Shown: piece by piece, positions 51,838-60,510 of the stretch | Layout of the letters: every line of letters begins with the position of its first letter | Numbering within the stretch: position 1 is the stretch's first letter | Assembly (NCBI RefSeq): GCF_002240355.1 | Contig: NZ_CP016353.1 | Location: 558,001-622,000, forward strand | Direction of reading: 5' to 3' | Source: Prauserella marina | Lineage (GTDB): Bacteria; Actinomycetota; Actinomycetes; Mycobacteriales; Pseudonocardiaceae | DNA length: 64,000 nucleotides | Position numbers and translations under genes: made by a program | Notes under the pieces: model-generated | Databases searched by the model: none | Told to the model about the DNA's origin: nothing | What the model saw: the letters and a program-made list of their open reading frames with translations, nothing else

Positions 51838-52710
51838 TCAGCCCCCGTTGCCCGTGCTTGGGGCGGGGCAGGTTGCCGGACCCGGCTCGTGTCCGGTGAT
51901 GAGCCATTGGTTCTTGTAGTCCTGTTTCGTCAGGACGAACGTGCCGAGGGCCGGTCCGCCGCTGATCGTGAAGTCGCAGGAATCGATCCGGACTGTGTTG
52001 GCTGTGGGGTCGTACCACTTGGGATAGACCGACTCCGCGTACTGGTTGACGTTGGTGACCTTCTCGTGCAACCCGATGATTGCCTCACGGCAACCGGGAT
52101 AGCCAAGGTTCTCCGCGAAGCGCAACTGGACACCGGCTTGGTTGTCGAAGCGTCCGCATGCCTCGGCCACCAGCGGCTCTCCGTTCGCCGGGTCTTCCTG
52201 GGCAATCGCGTCGTAGACCTGCCTCACCGCTTCGTATGGCTTGTCCGACAGGATTTCGTTGGTGTGGTAGGTGCCGCCGCCCATTTTGGCTTGGGTTTTG
52301 CTGTCGCCGGAGTTGTCGCTGCCGAGGAAGTAGTTGTAGGCCCAGGTGAGGCCGATGATGAGCAGGATGATGAAGATGAGCCAGCCGATGAGTTTCTTGC
52401 CGAGCCATTCGAGCCAGCCTGGGATTTTGCGGCGTGGTGGTTGCTGGTGGGGGACCAGTTGCTGGGTCGCCGTGGTGGTGGGCGGGTAGGTCTGGCCGGT
52501 GGTGAGTTCTCCGCCTGGTTGTTGTTGACGTTGGAGTTCCTGGAATTTCTGGAACTCTTGGAATTGCTGGAATTGGCGGAGTTGTTCGGGGTCGATTCGT
52601 GGTGGGCCCGTTGGTTGGGCAGGTTCGACTTCGGCTCCCGGTGTGTTGTCGCCGGGGGGTTGCTCGGGGCCGGGGGTGTCGTCGGGTCGCTGTTCCGCCA
52701 CGTGACCCAT
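51838..52710 (-). CDS. Single-pass membrane protein with Gln/Phe-rich cytoplasmic repeat
   Basis: The 290-residue protein of unknown function starts MGHVAEQRPDDTPGPEQPPG, is rich in Pro and Glu, then has a striking QFQQFQEFQKFQELQRQQQ repeat (about residues 45-64), a short basic stretch, one membrane helix (LIGWLIFIILLIIGLTWAYN, about 105-125), and an extracytoplasmic C-domain of about 155 residues with four cysteines that may form disulfides. The ATG at 52710 is chosen because upstream codons cross a dispersed repeat. It lies on the minus strand between rplA and rplJ, where other actinobacteria carry different insertions. Confidence 0.82.
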   Translation of the reverse strand: MGHVAEQRPDDTPGPEQPPGDNTPGAEVEPAQPTGPPRIDPEQLRQFQQFQEFQKFQELQRQQQPGGELTTGQTYPPTTTATQQLVPHQQPPRRKIPGWLEWLGKKLIGWLIFIILLIIGLTWAYNYFLGSDNSGDSKTQAKMGGGTYHTNEILSDKPYEAVRQVYDAIAQEDPANGEPLVAEACGRFDNQAGVQLRFAENLGYPGCREAIIGLHEKVTNVNQYAESVYPKWYDPTANTVRIDSCDFTISGGPALGTFVLTKQDYKNQWLITGHEPGPATCPAPSTGNGG

Positions 52711-52742
52711 GATGCCTGCTTGGGTACTGATTGTGGTGCCGG

Positions 52743-52813
52743 TACCGCGGTTAGCCCGCAAAACGCGGTAGTTAGCAATGACAAGTACCGCGTTTCGCGG
52801 GCTAAACGCGGTT
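52743..52813. repeat. Palindromic intergenic repeat, locus B (two copies)
   Basis: TACCGCGGTTAGCCCGC at 52743-52759 plus AAAACGCGGTA (to 52770), and TACCGCGTTTCGCGGGCT at 52786-52803 plus AAACGCGGTT (to 52813), match the three copies at 28316-28422. They lie between the divergent membrane protein gene and the L10 leader. Confidence 0.85.
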
Positions 52814-52854
52814 CGGGGCGGGGTGCTTGCAGCGGGGGCGCGGGGGGCACGTAT

Positions 52855-53020
52855 GCTGGTCGACGGTTCTACCGAAGACCGCTGGTCTTCCCGGGCATTG
52901 GTCCCGGGAACGAAGGTCCGCATCAGGGCGGACGGCCCGCGCAGGAGGATACGAGGATCGCCGCGCCTTTTGGTGCTACGACGCCCCGCGCCTGCTGCGC
53001 TGGGGCGTTTTGTCGTGTTG
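52855..53020 (+). ncRNA. Ribosomal protein L10 leader
   Basis: The stretch before rplJ contains ACCGAAGACCGCTGGTCTTC and the CCCGGGCATTGGTCCCGGG hairpin, followed by paired CCGCATCAGGGCGG elements, as in actinobacterial L10 leaders bound by the L10-L7/L12 complex to repress rplJL. It ends in ACGCCCC (52981-52987) and GGGGCGT (53002-53008) with TTTTG after it, a probable attenuator. Boundaries are approximate. Confidence 0.75.
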
Positions 53021-53069
53021 GGGGTCAATGGCTTCACCAGCGGTCACCTAGCCAAGAGAGGAGGCGACC

Positions 53070-53627
53070 ATGGCGAAGCCCGACAAGGTGGCGGCCGTCG
53101 CCGAGATCGCGGACCGGTTCCGCAGCAGCTCGGCCACCGTTGTCACTGAGTACTCCGGCCTCTCCGTGTCCCAGCTCGGAAAGCTGCGCCGCGCTCTCGG
53201 CGACACCGCCAAGTATCGGGTCGCGAAGAACACCCTCGTCAAGCGTGCTGCTGAGGACGCGGGCATCGAGGGGCTCGACGAGCTGTTCATCGGCCCGACC
53301 GCCATCGCCTTCGTCGAGGGTGAGGCTGTCGACGCCGCGAAGGCTCTTCGTGACTTCGCGAAGGAACACAACGCACTTGTCATCAAGGGCGGCTACATGG
53401 ATGGCCGTGCCCTTTCGGTTGCCGAGATCGAGGAGCTTGCCGACCTCGACAGCCGTGAGGTGCTGCTTTCCAAGGCCGCCGGTGCGTTCAAGGCCAAGCT
53501 GTCCCAGGCCGCCGCGCTGTTCCAGGCGCCCGCGTCCCAGGTCGCCCGTTTGGCCGTCGCGCTCGAAGACAAGCGCAAGTCCGAAGGCGAAGGCGCCGCC
53601 GAGGCTGCCGTTCCAGCCGAGAGCTGA
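53070..53627 (+). CDS. rplJ: 50S ribosomal protein L10
   Basis: L10 anchors the L7/L12 stalk on the ribosome and represses its own operon. The 185-residue protein shows [40 protein letters not shown] and the C-terminal helix that binds L7/L12 dimers ([17 protein letters not shown]). ATG 53070 has GAGAGGAGG upstream. rplL follows at 50 nt. Confidence 0.98.
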   Translation: MAKPDKVAAVAEIADRFRSSSATVVTEYSGLSVSQLGKLRRALGDTAKYRVAKNTLVKRAAEDAGIEGLDELFIGPTAIAFVEGEAVDAAKALRDFAKEHNALVIKGGYMDGRALSVAEIEELADLDSREVLLSKAAGAFKAKLSQAAALFQAPASQVARLAVALEDKRKSEGEGAAEAAVPAES

Positions 53628-53677
53628 CCGAGTAACACCCCCGACCACAAGCACCGCGAGAAGAGAGGAACGCCATC

Positions 53678-54064
53678 ATGGCGAAGCTGAGCACCGACGA
53701 CCTGCTCGACGCCTTCAAGGAGCTGACGCTGCTTGAGCTGTCCGAGTTCGTGAAGAAGTTCGAAGAGACCTTCGACGTGACCGCCGCTGCCCCGGCCGCC
53801 GTCGTCGCGGCCCCCGGCGCGGGTGCCGCTGCCCCCGCCGAAGAGGAGCAGGACGAGTTCGACGTCGTCCTTGAGGGCGCTGGCGACAAGAAGATCCAGG
53901 TCATCAAGGTTGTCCGCGAGGTCGTCTCCGGCCTCGGCCTGAAGGAGGCCAAGGAGCTCGTCGAGAGCGCCCCGAAGGCCCTCCTTGAGAAGGTCGACAA
54001 GGAAGCCGCCGAAGCTGCCAAGGAGAAGCTGGAAGCAGCCGGCGCCAAGATCAGCCTCAAGTGA
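53678..54064 (+). CDS. rplL: 50S ribosomal protein L7/L12
   Basis: This 128-residue stalk protein recruits translation GTPases. It has the N-terminal dimer domain ([20 protein letters not shown]), an Ala-rich hinge and the C-terminal domain ([36 protein letters not shown]). AAGAGAGGAA lies before the ATG at 53678. It ends before a perfect 38-bp palindromic terminator. Confidence 0.98.
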   Translation: MAKLSTDDLLDAFKELTLLELSEFVKKFEETFDVTAAAPAAVVAAPGAGAAAPAEEEQDEFDVVLEGAGDKKIQVIKVVREVVSGLGLKEAKELVESAPKALLEKVDKEAAEAAKEKLEAAGAKISLK

Positions 54065-54094
54065 CCATTGGTCCCCTGAGCTGACTCGCAGCGG

Positions 54095-54132
54095 AAAAGG
54101 GCGGGCATCGCGATCGCGATGCCCGCCCTTTT
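54095..54132 (+). terminator. Terminator after rplL
   Basis: AAAAGGGCGGGCATCGCGA (54095-54113) is followed directly by its exact complement (54114-54132), ending in TTTT. It lies 30 nt past the rplL stop and insulates the mce operon. Confidence 0.93.
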
Positions 54133-54289
54133 CGTGTTCCGGCCCTGTCGTGCGCTACCTTGCTCCACTACTGACACGCAGGCGTCACCCGAGGCGAAAC
54201 TCGCGAGTAACTACTGTGCTCGCAGCTCGTTGCATGTGAGTGACGCAAGCTTCGGGGCATGCTGCCGCGAAACAGCTCCGGGAGGTGCG

Positions 54290-55435
54290 ATGGGTGCCGA
54301 GGTGGTCATCGAGGGCTTGACGAAGTCGTTCGGCAAGCAGGCCATCTGGCGGGACGTGACGCTGACCCTGCCGCCGGGCGAGGTGTCGGTGATGCTGGGG
54401 CCGTCGGGTACGGGTAAGTCCGTTTTCCTCAAGTCCATGATCGGCCTGCTCAAGCCCGACCGTGGCAAGTGCGTCATCAACGGCGTCGACATCGTGACAT
54501 GCTCGGAACACAAGCTCTACGAGGTCCGCAAGCTGTTCGGTGTGCTCTTCCAGGACGGCGCGCTGTTCGGTTCGATGAACCTTTACGACAACGTGGCGTT
54601 CCCGCTGCGCGAGCACACCAAGAAGTCCGAGACCGAAATCCGCAAGATCGTGCTCGAAAAGCTCGAAATGACCGGTCTTTCCGGTGCGGAGAAAAAACTG
54701 CCGGGCGAGATTTCCGGGGGTATGCGGAAGCGGGCGGGGCTTTCGAGGGCGCTCGTGCTCAATCCCGCGATCATCCTGTGCGACGAGCCGGACTCCGGTC
54801 TGGACCCCGTGCGGACGGCCTACATCTCCCAGTTACTCGTCGACCTCAACTCGCAAACCGACTCGACCATCCTGATCGTCACGCACAACATCAACGTGGC
54901 TCGTACGGTTCCCGACAACATCGGCATGTTGTTTCGCAAGGAACTCGTCATGTTCGGTCCGCGCGAAGTGCTGCTCACCAGCGACGAGCCGGTCGTCGAA
55001 CAGTTCCTGAACGGTCGCAGGATCGGTCCCATCGGCATGTCCGAGGAGAAGGACCAGGCGACGATGGAGCAGGAGCAGGCTTACGCCGACGCCGGCCACC
55101 ACGACGGGTCGACCGACGACGTGCGCGGTGTCGTTCCGCAACTCCAGCCGACCCCGGGCTTGCCGGAACGCGCGGGTGTCCGGCGCCGCAAGGACAGGGT
55201 CATGCGGATCCTGCACACGCTGCCGCCGAACGCGCAGGAAGGCATCATCGAATCGCTCAGCACTGAGGAACAGCAGTACTACGGGGTTCGCGCGCACCCG
55301 GTGGCCCGCGCCCACCACGGGCAACTGCCGACGGGAGACGTCGCGCAGTTGCCGGACACAGGCTGGCGGGAGCCCGAGCTGAGACGGGAGCCGACGACCC
55401 GCCGAATGCCTCCACCAACGCAAGGACGATCATGA
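54290..55435 (+). CDS. Mce transporter ATPase (MceG/Mkl/MlaF-like)
   Basis: The 381-residue ABC ATPase powers lipid import by the Mce complex. Walker A GPSGTGKS is at residues 37-44, the signature PGEISGGMRKRAGLSRALVL near 145, and Walker B IILCDEPDSGLDP near 168. A C-terminal extension of about 100 residues (ERAGVRRRKDRVMRILHTLP, TEEQQYYGVRAHPV) exceeds MlaF and is typical of actinobacterial Mkl. ATG 54290 with GGAGG upstream. In M. tuberculosis mkl also lies near rplL but away from the mce genes; here they are joined. The stop overlaps a 29-codon ORF. Confidence 0.94.
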   Translation: MGAEVVIEGLTKSFGKQAIWRDVTLTLPPGEVSVMLGPSGTGKSVFLKSMIGLLKPDRGKCVINGVDIVTCSEHKLYEVRKLFGVLFQDGALFGSMNLYDNVAFPLREHTKKSETEIRKIVLEKLEMTGLSGAEKKLPGEISGGMRKRAGLSRALVLNPAIILCDEPDSGLDPVRTAYISQLLVDLNSQTDSTILIVTHNINVARTVPDNIGMLFRKELVMFGPREVLLTSDEPVVEQFLNGRRIGPIGMSEEKDQATMEQEQAYADAGHHDGSTDDVRGVVPQLQPTPGLPERAGVRRRKDRVMRILHTLPPNAQEGIIESLSTEEQQYYGVRAHPVARAHHGQLPTGDVAQLPDTGWREPELRREPTTRRMPPPTQGRS

Positions 55436-55521
55436 GCGACGCCGACCACGAGCCGTCGCTCGGCTACGACCGTTCCCGGCTCCGCACCCGCGGTGAGCAA
55501 GCACGACGAGGGTGTTCATGA
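55432..55521 (+). CDS. 29-residue ORF coupling the ATPase and permease genes
   Basis: The frame MSDADHEPSLGYDRSRLRTR ends GEQARRGCS. Its ATG overlaps the ATPase stop (ATGA) and its stop overlaps the ATG of the YrbE gene (ATGA again). It may act as a translational coupler, or be a small protein. No family recognised. Double overlap in an operon with many ATGA junctions argues it is translated. Confidence 0.5.
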   Translation: MSDADHEPSLGYDRSRLRTRGEQARRGCS

Positions 55522-56312
55522 GTTCTCGGGCCTCGACGGCCAGGATCCCCGGCATCGGGATGCTGCGGGAGACAGGAAAGCTGTTCGCTCTCGGTTTGGA
55601 CGTGGCTCGCGGTATTTTCCAGCGGCCGTTCCAGGTCAGGGAGTTCATTCAGCAGTCGTGGTTCATCGCCAGTGTCACGATCCTGCCGACCGCGCTCGTC
55701 GCGATCCCGTTCGGCGCCGTCATCTCCCTGCAATTCGGCTCGCTCGCCACGCAACTGGGCGCGCAGTCCTACACCGGTGCGGGCAGTGTGCTCGCAACGG
55801 TGCAGCAGGCGAGCCCCCTCGTCACCGCGTTGCTGGTGGCAGGGGCTGGTGGTTCGGCGATCTGTGCCGACATCGGCGCCCGCACCATCCGCGAGGAAAT
55901 CGACGCCATGGAAGTGCTCGGCGTCTCCGCGGTGCAACGGCTCGTCGTGCCGAGAGTACTGGCCTGCATGCTCATTGCCGTGCTGCTCAACGGCATGGTC
56001 AGCGTCATCGGCGTGCTCGGGGGCTACTTCTTCAACGTGGTGCTCCAGGACGGCACCCCCGGCGCTTATCTCGCGAGTTTCTCGGCGCTGGCCCAGTTGC
56101 CCGACCTGTGGGTCGGTGAGCTGAAAGCCCTCATCTTCGGGTTCATCGCGGCGGTCGTCGCGGCCTACCGGGGACTCAATCCCCCTCCAGGGCCGAAGGG
56201 GGTCGGGGACGCCGTCAACCAGTCCGTCGTCATCACCTTTCTGCTGCTGTTCGTGGTCAACTTCGTGATCACGTTGATTTACTTGCAGATCGTCCCCGCG
56301 AAGTTGGACTAG
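55518..56312 (+). CDS. Mce permease YrbE1A-like
   Basis: The 264-residue MlaE-family permease has five to six membrane helices, including ASVTILPTALVAIPFGAVIS and LLLFVVNFVITLIYL. The conserved cytoplasmic coupling segment ADIGARTIREEIDAMEVLGV (EExDAxxxxG) contacts the ATPase. It pairs with the YrbE1B product to form the membrane channel of the lipid importer. The ATG at 55518 overlaps the preceding small ORF stop and has GAGGG upstream; an in-frame GTG at 55512 is the alternative. Four nt separate it from the next gene. Confidence 0.94.
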   Translation: MSSRASTARIPGIGMLRETGKLFALGLDVARGIFQRPFQVREFIQQSWFIASVTILPTALVAIPFGAVISLQFGSLATQLGAQSYTGAGSVLATVQQASPLVTALLVAGAGGSAICADIGARTIREEIDAMEVLGVSAVQRLVVPRVLACMLIAVLLNGMVSVIGVLGGYFFNVVLQDGTPGAYLASFSALAQLPDLWVGELKALIFGFIAAVVAAYRGLNPPPGPKGVGDAVNQSVVITFLLLFVVNFVITLIYLQIVPAKLD

Positions 56313-56316
56313 AACG

Positions 56317-57156
56317 ATGGCACCGTTGGCCAAGAACGCGAAGAAGATCGCGAACCGTCCACTGGAGACGCTCGACGTCCTCGGTGACCAGATGTCGTTC
56401 TACCTGCGCGCGATCGCGTGGGTGCCGAGGACGATCCGCCGCTACACGAGGGAAGTGCTGCGGCTGCTCGCCGAGGTCAGTTTCGGTTCGGGTTCGCTCG
56501 CCGTCATCGGCGGCACCGTCGGCGTGATGGTCGGGCTGACCTTGTTCACCGGTGTACTCGTCGGTTTGCAGGGCTTTTCCGCGCTGAACTCCATCGGTAC
56601 GTCGGCTTTCACCGGCTTCCTCACGTCGTTCTTCAACACGAGGGAGATCGCGCCGCTCGTCGCGGGGCTGGCGCTGTCGGCGACGGTCGGCGCGGGATTC
56701 ACCGCGCAGCTCGGCGCCATGCGGATCTCCGAGGAGATCGACGCGCTCGAAGTGATGGGGGTGCCGAGCCTTCCCTATCTGGTCACGACACGCATCATCG
56801 CCGGATTCGTCGCGGTGATCCCGTTGTACGTGATCGGGTTGCTCAGTTCGTACCTGGCTTCCCGGCTCGTGGTCATCTACATCTACGACCAATCGGCGGG
56901 TACGTATGACCATTATTTCGACATGTTCCTGCCACCTGAGGACGTGTTCTACTCGTTCATCAAGGTGCTCATATTCAGTGTGTTGATCATCCTGACGCAC
57001 TGTTATTACGGTTACCGCGCGACAGGAGGTCCCGCCGGTGTCGGCGTCGCGGTCGGCCGCGCCGTCAGGTTGTCCATCGTCACCGTCGCGGTCGTGAACT
57101 TCTTCATCGGGTTCGCGATCTGGGGCACTGACACGACGGTGAGGATCGCCGGATGA
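56317..57156 (+). CDS. Mce permease YrbE1B-like
   Basis: The 279-residue second MlaE-type permease has an amphipathic N-terminus (LETLDVLGDQMSFYLRAIAW) and five or more membrane helices. Its coupling loop is GAMRISEEIDALEVMGVPSL. It forms a heterodimer with the upstream permease. Its stop overlaps the mceA ATG as ATGA, ensuring equal output of permease and substrate-binding subunits. Confidence 0.94.
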   Translation: MAPLAKNAKKIANRPLETLDVLGDQMSFYLRAIAWVPRTIRRYTREVLRLLAEVSFGSGSLAVIGGTVGVMVGLTLFTGVLVGLQGFSALNSIGTSAFTGFLTSFFNTREIAPLVAGLALSATVGAGFTAQLGAMRISEEIDALEVMGVPSLPYLVTTRIIAGFVAVIPLYVIGLLSSYLASRLVVIYIYDQSAGTYDHYFDMFLPPEDVFYSFIKVLIFSVLIILTHCYYGYRATGGPAGVGVAVGRAVRLSIVTVAVVNFFIGFAIWGTDTTVRIAG

Positions 57157-58499
57157 GCAAGGCCATGGTCACGGTGCGCCGCAGATTGCTCGGGCTGCTG
57201 CTCGTCGCGGTACTCGTCGGCGGTGTCCTGCTGAGCATCGCGCTCTACAACAAGAGCTTCAGCTCCTTCGTCATGGTCAGATTGCAGGCCGGCACGATCG
57301 GCAACCAGCTCACGCCGCACTCGGACGTCAAGGTGCGCGGCCTGATCGTCGGCAGCGTGGAGAGCATCGCGCCGACCGAATCCGGCGCGGAACTCACCCT
57401 GCGGATCGACCCCGAGCAGGCGCACCTCGTGCCGAGTAACGTCTCGGCGCGGTTCCTTCCGAAAACCCTGTTCGGCGAACGATTCGTGTCACTGGAGATT
57501 CCCGGCGCGCCGTCGCCGCAGAGCCTCCGCGACGGGGACGTGATCCCACAGGACCGGACCTCCGACGCCGTCGAACTCGAACAGGCACTGGAAAGCCTCA
57601 TGCCCGTGTTGCAGGCCGTGCAGCCGCAGAAACTCTCCAGCACGCTCAGTGCCATCTCGACGGCGCTCGACGGAAGGGGAAAACCACTCGGCGAGACACT
57701 GTCCGAATTGGGCGAGTACGTCGGCGAACTCAATCCGCATCTGCCGGAACTCCAGGAGAACCTCAGGGAGCTCGCCGAGTTCTCCGACAATCTGTCCGAG
57801 GCGGCCCCCGATCTCGTGCGCACTTTGGACAATCTGACCGTCACCAGCAAGACGATCGTCGAGGAACGACAGAACCTGCAAACGCTGTACGGCAATCTCA
57901 CGACGGCCTCGGTCGACCTCGAATCCTTCCTCACGGCCAACGCGGACAATCTGATCAGCCTCGGCAGCACCGCACGGCCGACGGCCGAGCTGCTGGCGAA
58001 GTACTCCCCTGAGTACCCGTGCTTCATCGGTCAGATGGCCGACCTGCTGCCGCGCATCGACAAGGCGTTCGGCAAGGGAACGTCGAAGCCCGGCCTGCAC
58101 GCCACCATCGAGATCACCACGAACAGGGGCCCCTACGAGCCTGGCAAGGACGAACCGGAGTACGAGGACAAGCGCGGACCCCGCTGCTATGCCATGAAAG
58201 ACCTTCCCGACCCGTTCCCGCAGCATCCGCCCGAGGGGCCTCTGCAGGACGGCAGTACCTCGCCACCTCCTGCCCGCTCACAGAACGACGGGCTCAACCC
58301 CGCCAACAACGCGGCCAACGCCGGTGGCTACAACGGCAACGGAACGACGGCCGGAAACCCGGCGAACACCCCGGCCGAACACGCGATTCTCTCGGAGCTC
58401 GTCGCACCACAGGTCGGCATGACCTCCGCCGACGTGCCCGGCTGGGGCGCGCTGCTGATCGGCCCGCTGTACCGGGGAGCGGAGGTGACGGTCCGATGA
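57153..58499 (+). CDS. Mce-family lipid-binding protein MceA-type
   Basis: The 448-residue protein has an N-terminal membrane anchor (LLGLLLVAVLVGGVLLSIAL), an MCE/MlaD domain (about residues 35-120, with VKVRGLIVGSVESIAPTESG and LFGERFVSLEIPG), a long helical region that forms the lipid tunnel, and a C-terminal unstructured Asn/Gly-rich tail (GGYNGNGTTAGNPANTPAEH). Six such proteins form a heterohexameric ring and needle crossing the periplasm-like space. ATGA overlaps mark both ends. Substrate (sterol or fatty acid) cannot be told from sequence. Confidence 0.92.
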   Translation: MSKAMVTVRRRLLGLLLVAVLVGGVLLSIALYNKSFSSFVMVRLQAGTIGNQLTPHSDVKVRGLIVGSVESIAPTESGAELTLRIDPEQAHLVPSNVSARFLPKTLFGERFVSLEIPGAPSPQSLRDGDVIPQDRTSDAVELEQALESLMPVLQAVQPQKLSSTLSAISTALDGRGKPLGETLSELGEYVGELNPHLPELQENLRELAEFSDNLSEAAPDLVRTLDNLTVTSKTIVEERQNLQTLYGNLTTASVDLESFLTANADNLISLGSTARPTAELLAKYSPEYPCFIGQMADLLPRIDKAFGKGTSKPGLHATIEITTNRGPYEPGKDEPEYEDKRGPRCYAMKDLPDPFPQHPPEGPLQDGSTSPPPARSQNDGLNPANNAANAGGYNGNGTTAGNPANTPAEHAILSELVAPQVGMTSADVPGWGALLIGPLYRGAEVTVR

Positions 58500-59527
58500 G
58501 AGGACTCGCCGCCCCGCTCACGAAACTGAGCATCTTCGTCGTCGTCACCGTGCTGTTCACCGCGGTGCTCGGTGTCAGCATCGCCAACGTCAACCTGACC
58601 TCGACCTCCGGCTACACGGCGCGCTTCAGCGACGCGACGATGCTGTTGCCCGGCGACGACGTCCGCATCGCGGGCGTGAGGGTCGGCCAGGTCGCCGACG
58701 TCCGCATCGTCGACCGCCGCCAGGCCGAGGTCGCCTTCGAGGTCGACTCGGGGCGCTCCCTGCCAGCCGACGTCACCGCGACCATCAAGTTCAGGAACCT
58801 CGTCGGTCAGCGCTACGTCTCGCTGGAAAGGGGCGGCGGCGAGGCAGGCGAAACCCTCAAGCCAGGCGACAACATCCCGATCGAACGGACAAAACCCGCG
58901 CTGGACCTCACCGAACTGTTCAACGGATTCAAACCGCTCTTCCGCGCGCTCTCGCCGGAGGACGTGAACACGTTGTCCTACGAGATAGTCCAGGTCTTGC
59001 AGGGCGAGGGCGGAACGGTGGAAAGCCTGCTGGCCCACACCGCGTCGCTCACCACGACGATCGCCGAAAAGGACCAGGTGATCGGCGATGTCATCGACAA
59101 CCTCAACAGCCTGCTGGAAACCGTCAACGCCCGAACCCCGCAGCTGTCCGACCTGATCGTGCGACTGCAACAGTTCGTGTCCGGACTTTCCAGCGACCGC
59201 GAACCCATCGGCCAGGCCATCGAATCGCTCGGCGAGCTCACCACGACAACGGCGGGGCTGCTCGACGAGGCGCGAGAACCGCTCAAGCAGGACATCGCGG
59301 CGCTCGGCGCGCTGACGGGCAACCTCAACGACAGCGAGGCCGTCGTCGAACACTTCATCCAGTTCCTGCCGGAAAAGGCCAGCAGGATGGCCGCGACGGC
59401 CGACTACGGATCCTGGTTCAACTTCTTCCTGTGCGAGGCGACCGGAAGCGTCCAGATCCCCGGCCTGATGGAAGCGCCCGTCAACGTTCCCGTCGCGCCC
59501 GCGTCGAGGGAGCGGTGCCTGACATGA
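58496..59527 (+). CDS. Mce-family protein MceB-type
   Basis: The 343-residue product has a membrane anchor (LSIFVVVTVLFTAVLGVSIA), an MCE domain (DDVRIAGVRVGQVADVRIVD, LVGQRYVSLERG) and a helical tunnel region (about residues 135-300) with many heptads. The C-terminal domain has two cysteines (FNFFLCEATG, SRERCLT) that may pair. ATGA overlaps link it to neighbours on both sides. Confidence 0.92.
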   Translation: MRGLAAPLTKLSIFVVVTVLFTAVLGVSIANVNLTSTSGYTARFSDATMLLPGDDVRIAGVRVGQVADVRIVDRRQAEVAFEVDSGRSLPADVTATIKFRNLVGQRYVSLERGGGEAGETLKPGDNIPIERTKPALDLTELFNGFKPLFRALSPEDVNTLSYEIVQVLQGEGGTVESLLAHTASLTTTIAEKDQVIGDVIDNLNSLLETVNARTPQLSDLIVRLQQFVSGLSSDREPIGQAIESLGELTTTTAGLLDEAREPLKQDIAALGALTGNLNDSEAVVEHFIQFLPEKASRMAATADYGSWFNFFLCEATGSVQIPGLMEAPVNVPVAPASRERCLT

Positions 59528-60510
59528 AGAGCTTCCGGAAACGCAACCCGATCCCCATCGCGCTCGTCGGGATCGTGCTCATGGTGCTCGGCACCGTCGC
59601 GGCGCTCAACTCCGACGACCTGCCGATCATCGGTGGCGGCACCACCTACACCGCCGACTTCAGCGAATCGGCCGGTCTGCAAACCGACGACGAGGTCCGC
59701 GTCGCCGGCATCAAGGTCGGCAAGGTCACCGACATCGAACTCGACGGGGATCGCGTGCGGGTTTCCTTCAAGGTCAAGGACGCGTGGCTCGGCGACCGCA
59801 CCACCGCGGCCATCAAGATCAAGACCTTGCTCGGCCAGAAGTACGTCGCCCTCGACCCGCTCGGCGACACCGCGCTCGACCCGAGCGACACCATCCCGAG
59901 GGAACGCACCGCAGCGCCCTACGACGTGCTCGAAGCCTTCCGCGGTCTCTCCCAGACGGTGGAGGAAATCGACACCAAGCAGCTCGCGCAGAGCTTCGAC
60001 GTGCTCTCCGAAACCTTTGCCAACACACCGGAGGACGTGCGGGGCGCACTCGACGGGCTCTCCGAGCTTTCCACCACCATCGCCTCCCGCGACAAACAGC
60101 TCTCCAGCCTGCTGTCCAACACAAGACAGGTCACCCAGACGCTGGCCGACCGCGACGCCGAATTCACGAAACTCCTTGAGGACGGCAACAAACTCCTCGA
60201 CGAACTCTCCCGCAGGGAACAGGCCATCTCCACGCTGCTGGAAGGCAGCCGCAGCCTCGCGACCCAATTGCAGGGCCTCGTCGACGACAACTCCGGCCAG
60301 CTCGATCCCGTCCTCACCCAGCTCGACCGGCTGACCAGCATGCTCCAGCGCAACCAGGAGGCGCTCGCCAACGGCATCAAGGAATTCGCGCCGTTCATCA
60401 GGGTCTTCAACAACACCATCGGCAGTGGACGCTGGTTCGACAACTACATTTGCGGACTGCTGCTGCCCTCGGTGGGGCCGCTCAACGAAGAGGGGTGCAA
60501 CGCGCGATGA
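59524..60510 (+). CDS. Mce-family protein MceC-type
   Basis: The 328-residue product starts MKSFRKRNPIPIALVGIVLM, with a membrane anchor, then an MCE domain (DEVRVAGIKVGKVTDIELDG, LLGQKYVALDPLGD) and a helical tunnel (about 140-300). Its C-terminus carries two cysteines (DNYICGLLLP and EEGCNAR). It shares ATGA overlaps with both neighbouring mce genes. It lacks the lipobox found only in the MceE protein. Confidence 0.92.
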   Translation: MKSFRKRNPIPIALVGIVLMVLGTVAALNSDDLPIIGGGTTYTADFSESAGLQTDDEVRVAGIKVGKVTDIELDGDRVRVSFKVKDAWLGDRTTAAIKIKTLLGQKYVALDPLGDTALDPSDTIPRERTAAPYDVLEAFRGLSQTVEEIDTKQLAQSFDVLSETFANTPEDVRGALDGLSELSTTIASRDKQLSSLLSNTRQVTQTLADRDAEFTKLLEDGNKLLDELSRREQAISTLLEGSRSLATQLQGLVDDNSGQLDPVLTQLDRLTSMLQRNQEALANGIKEFAPFIRVFNNTIGSGRWFDNYICGLLLPSVGPLNEEGCNAR

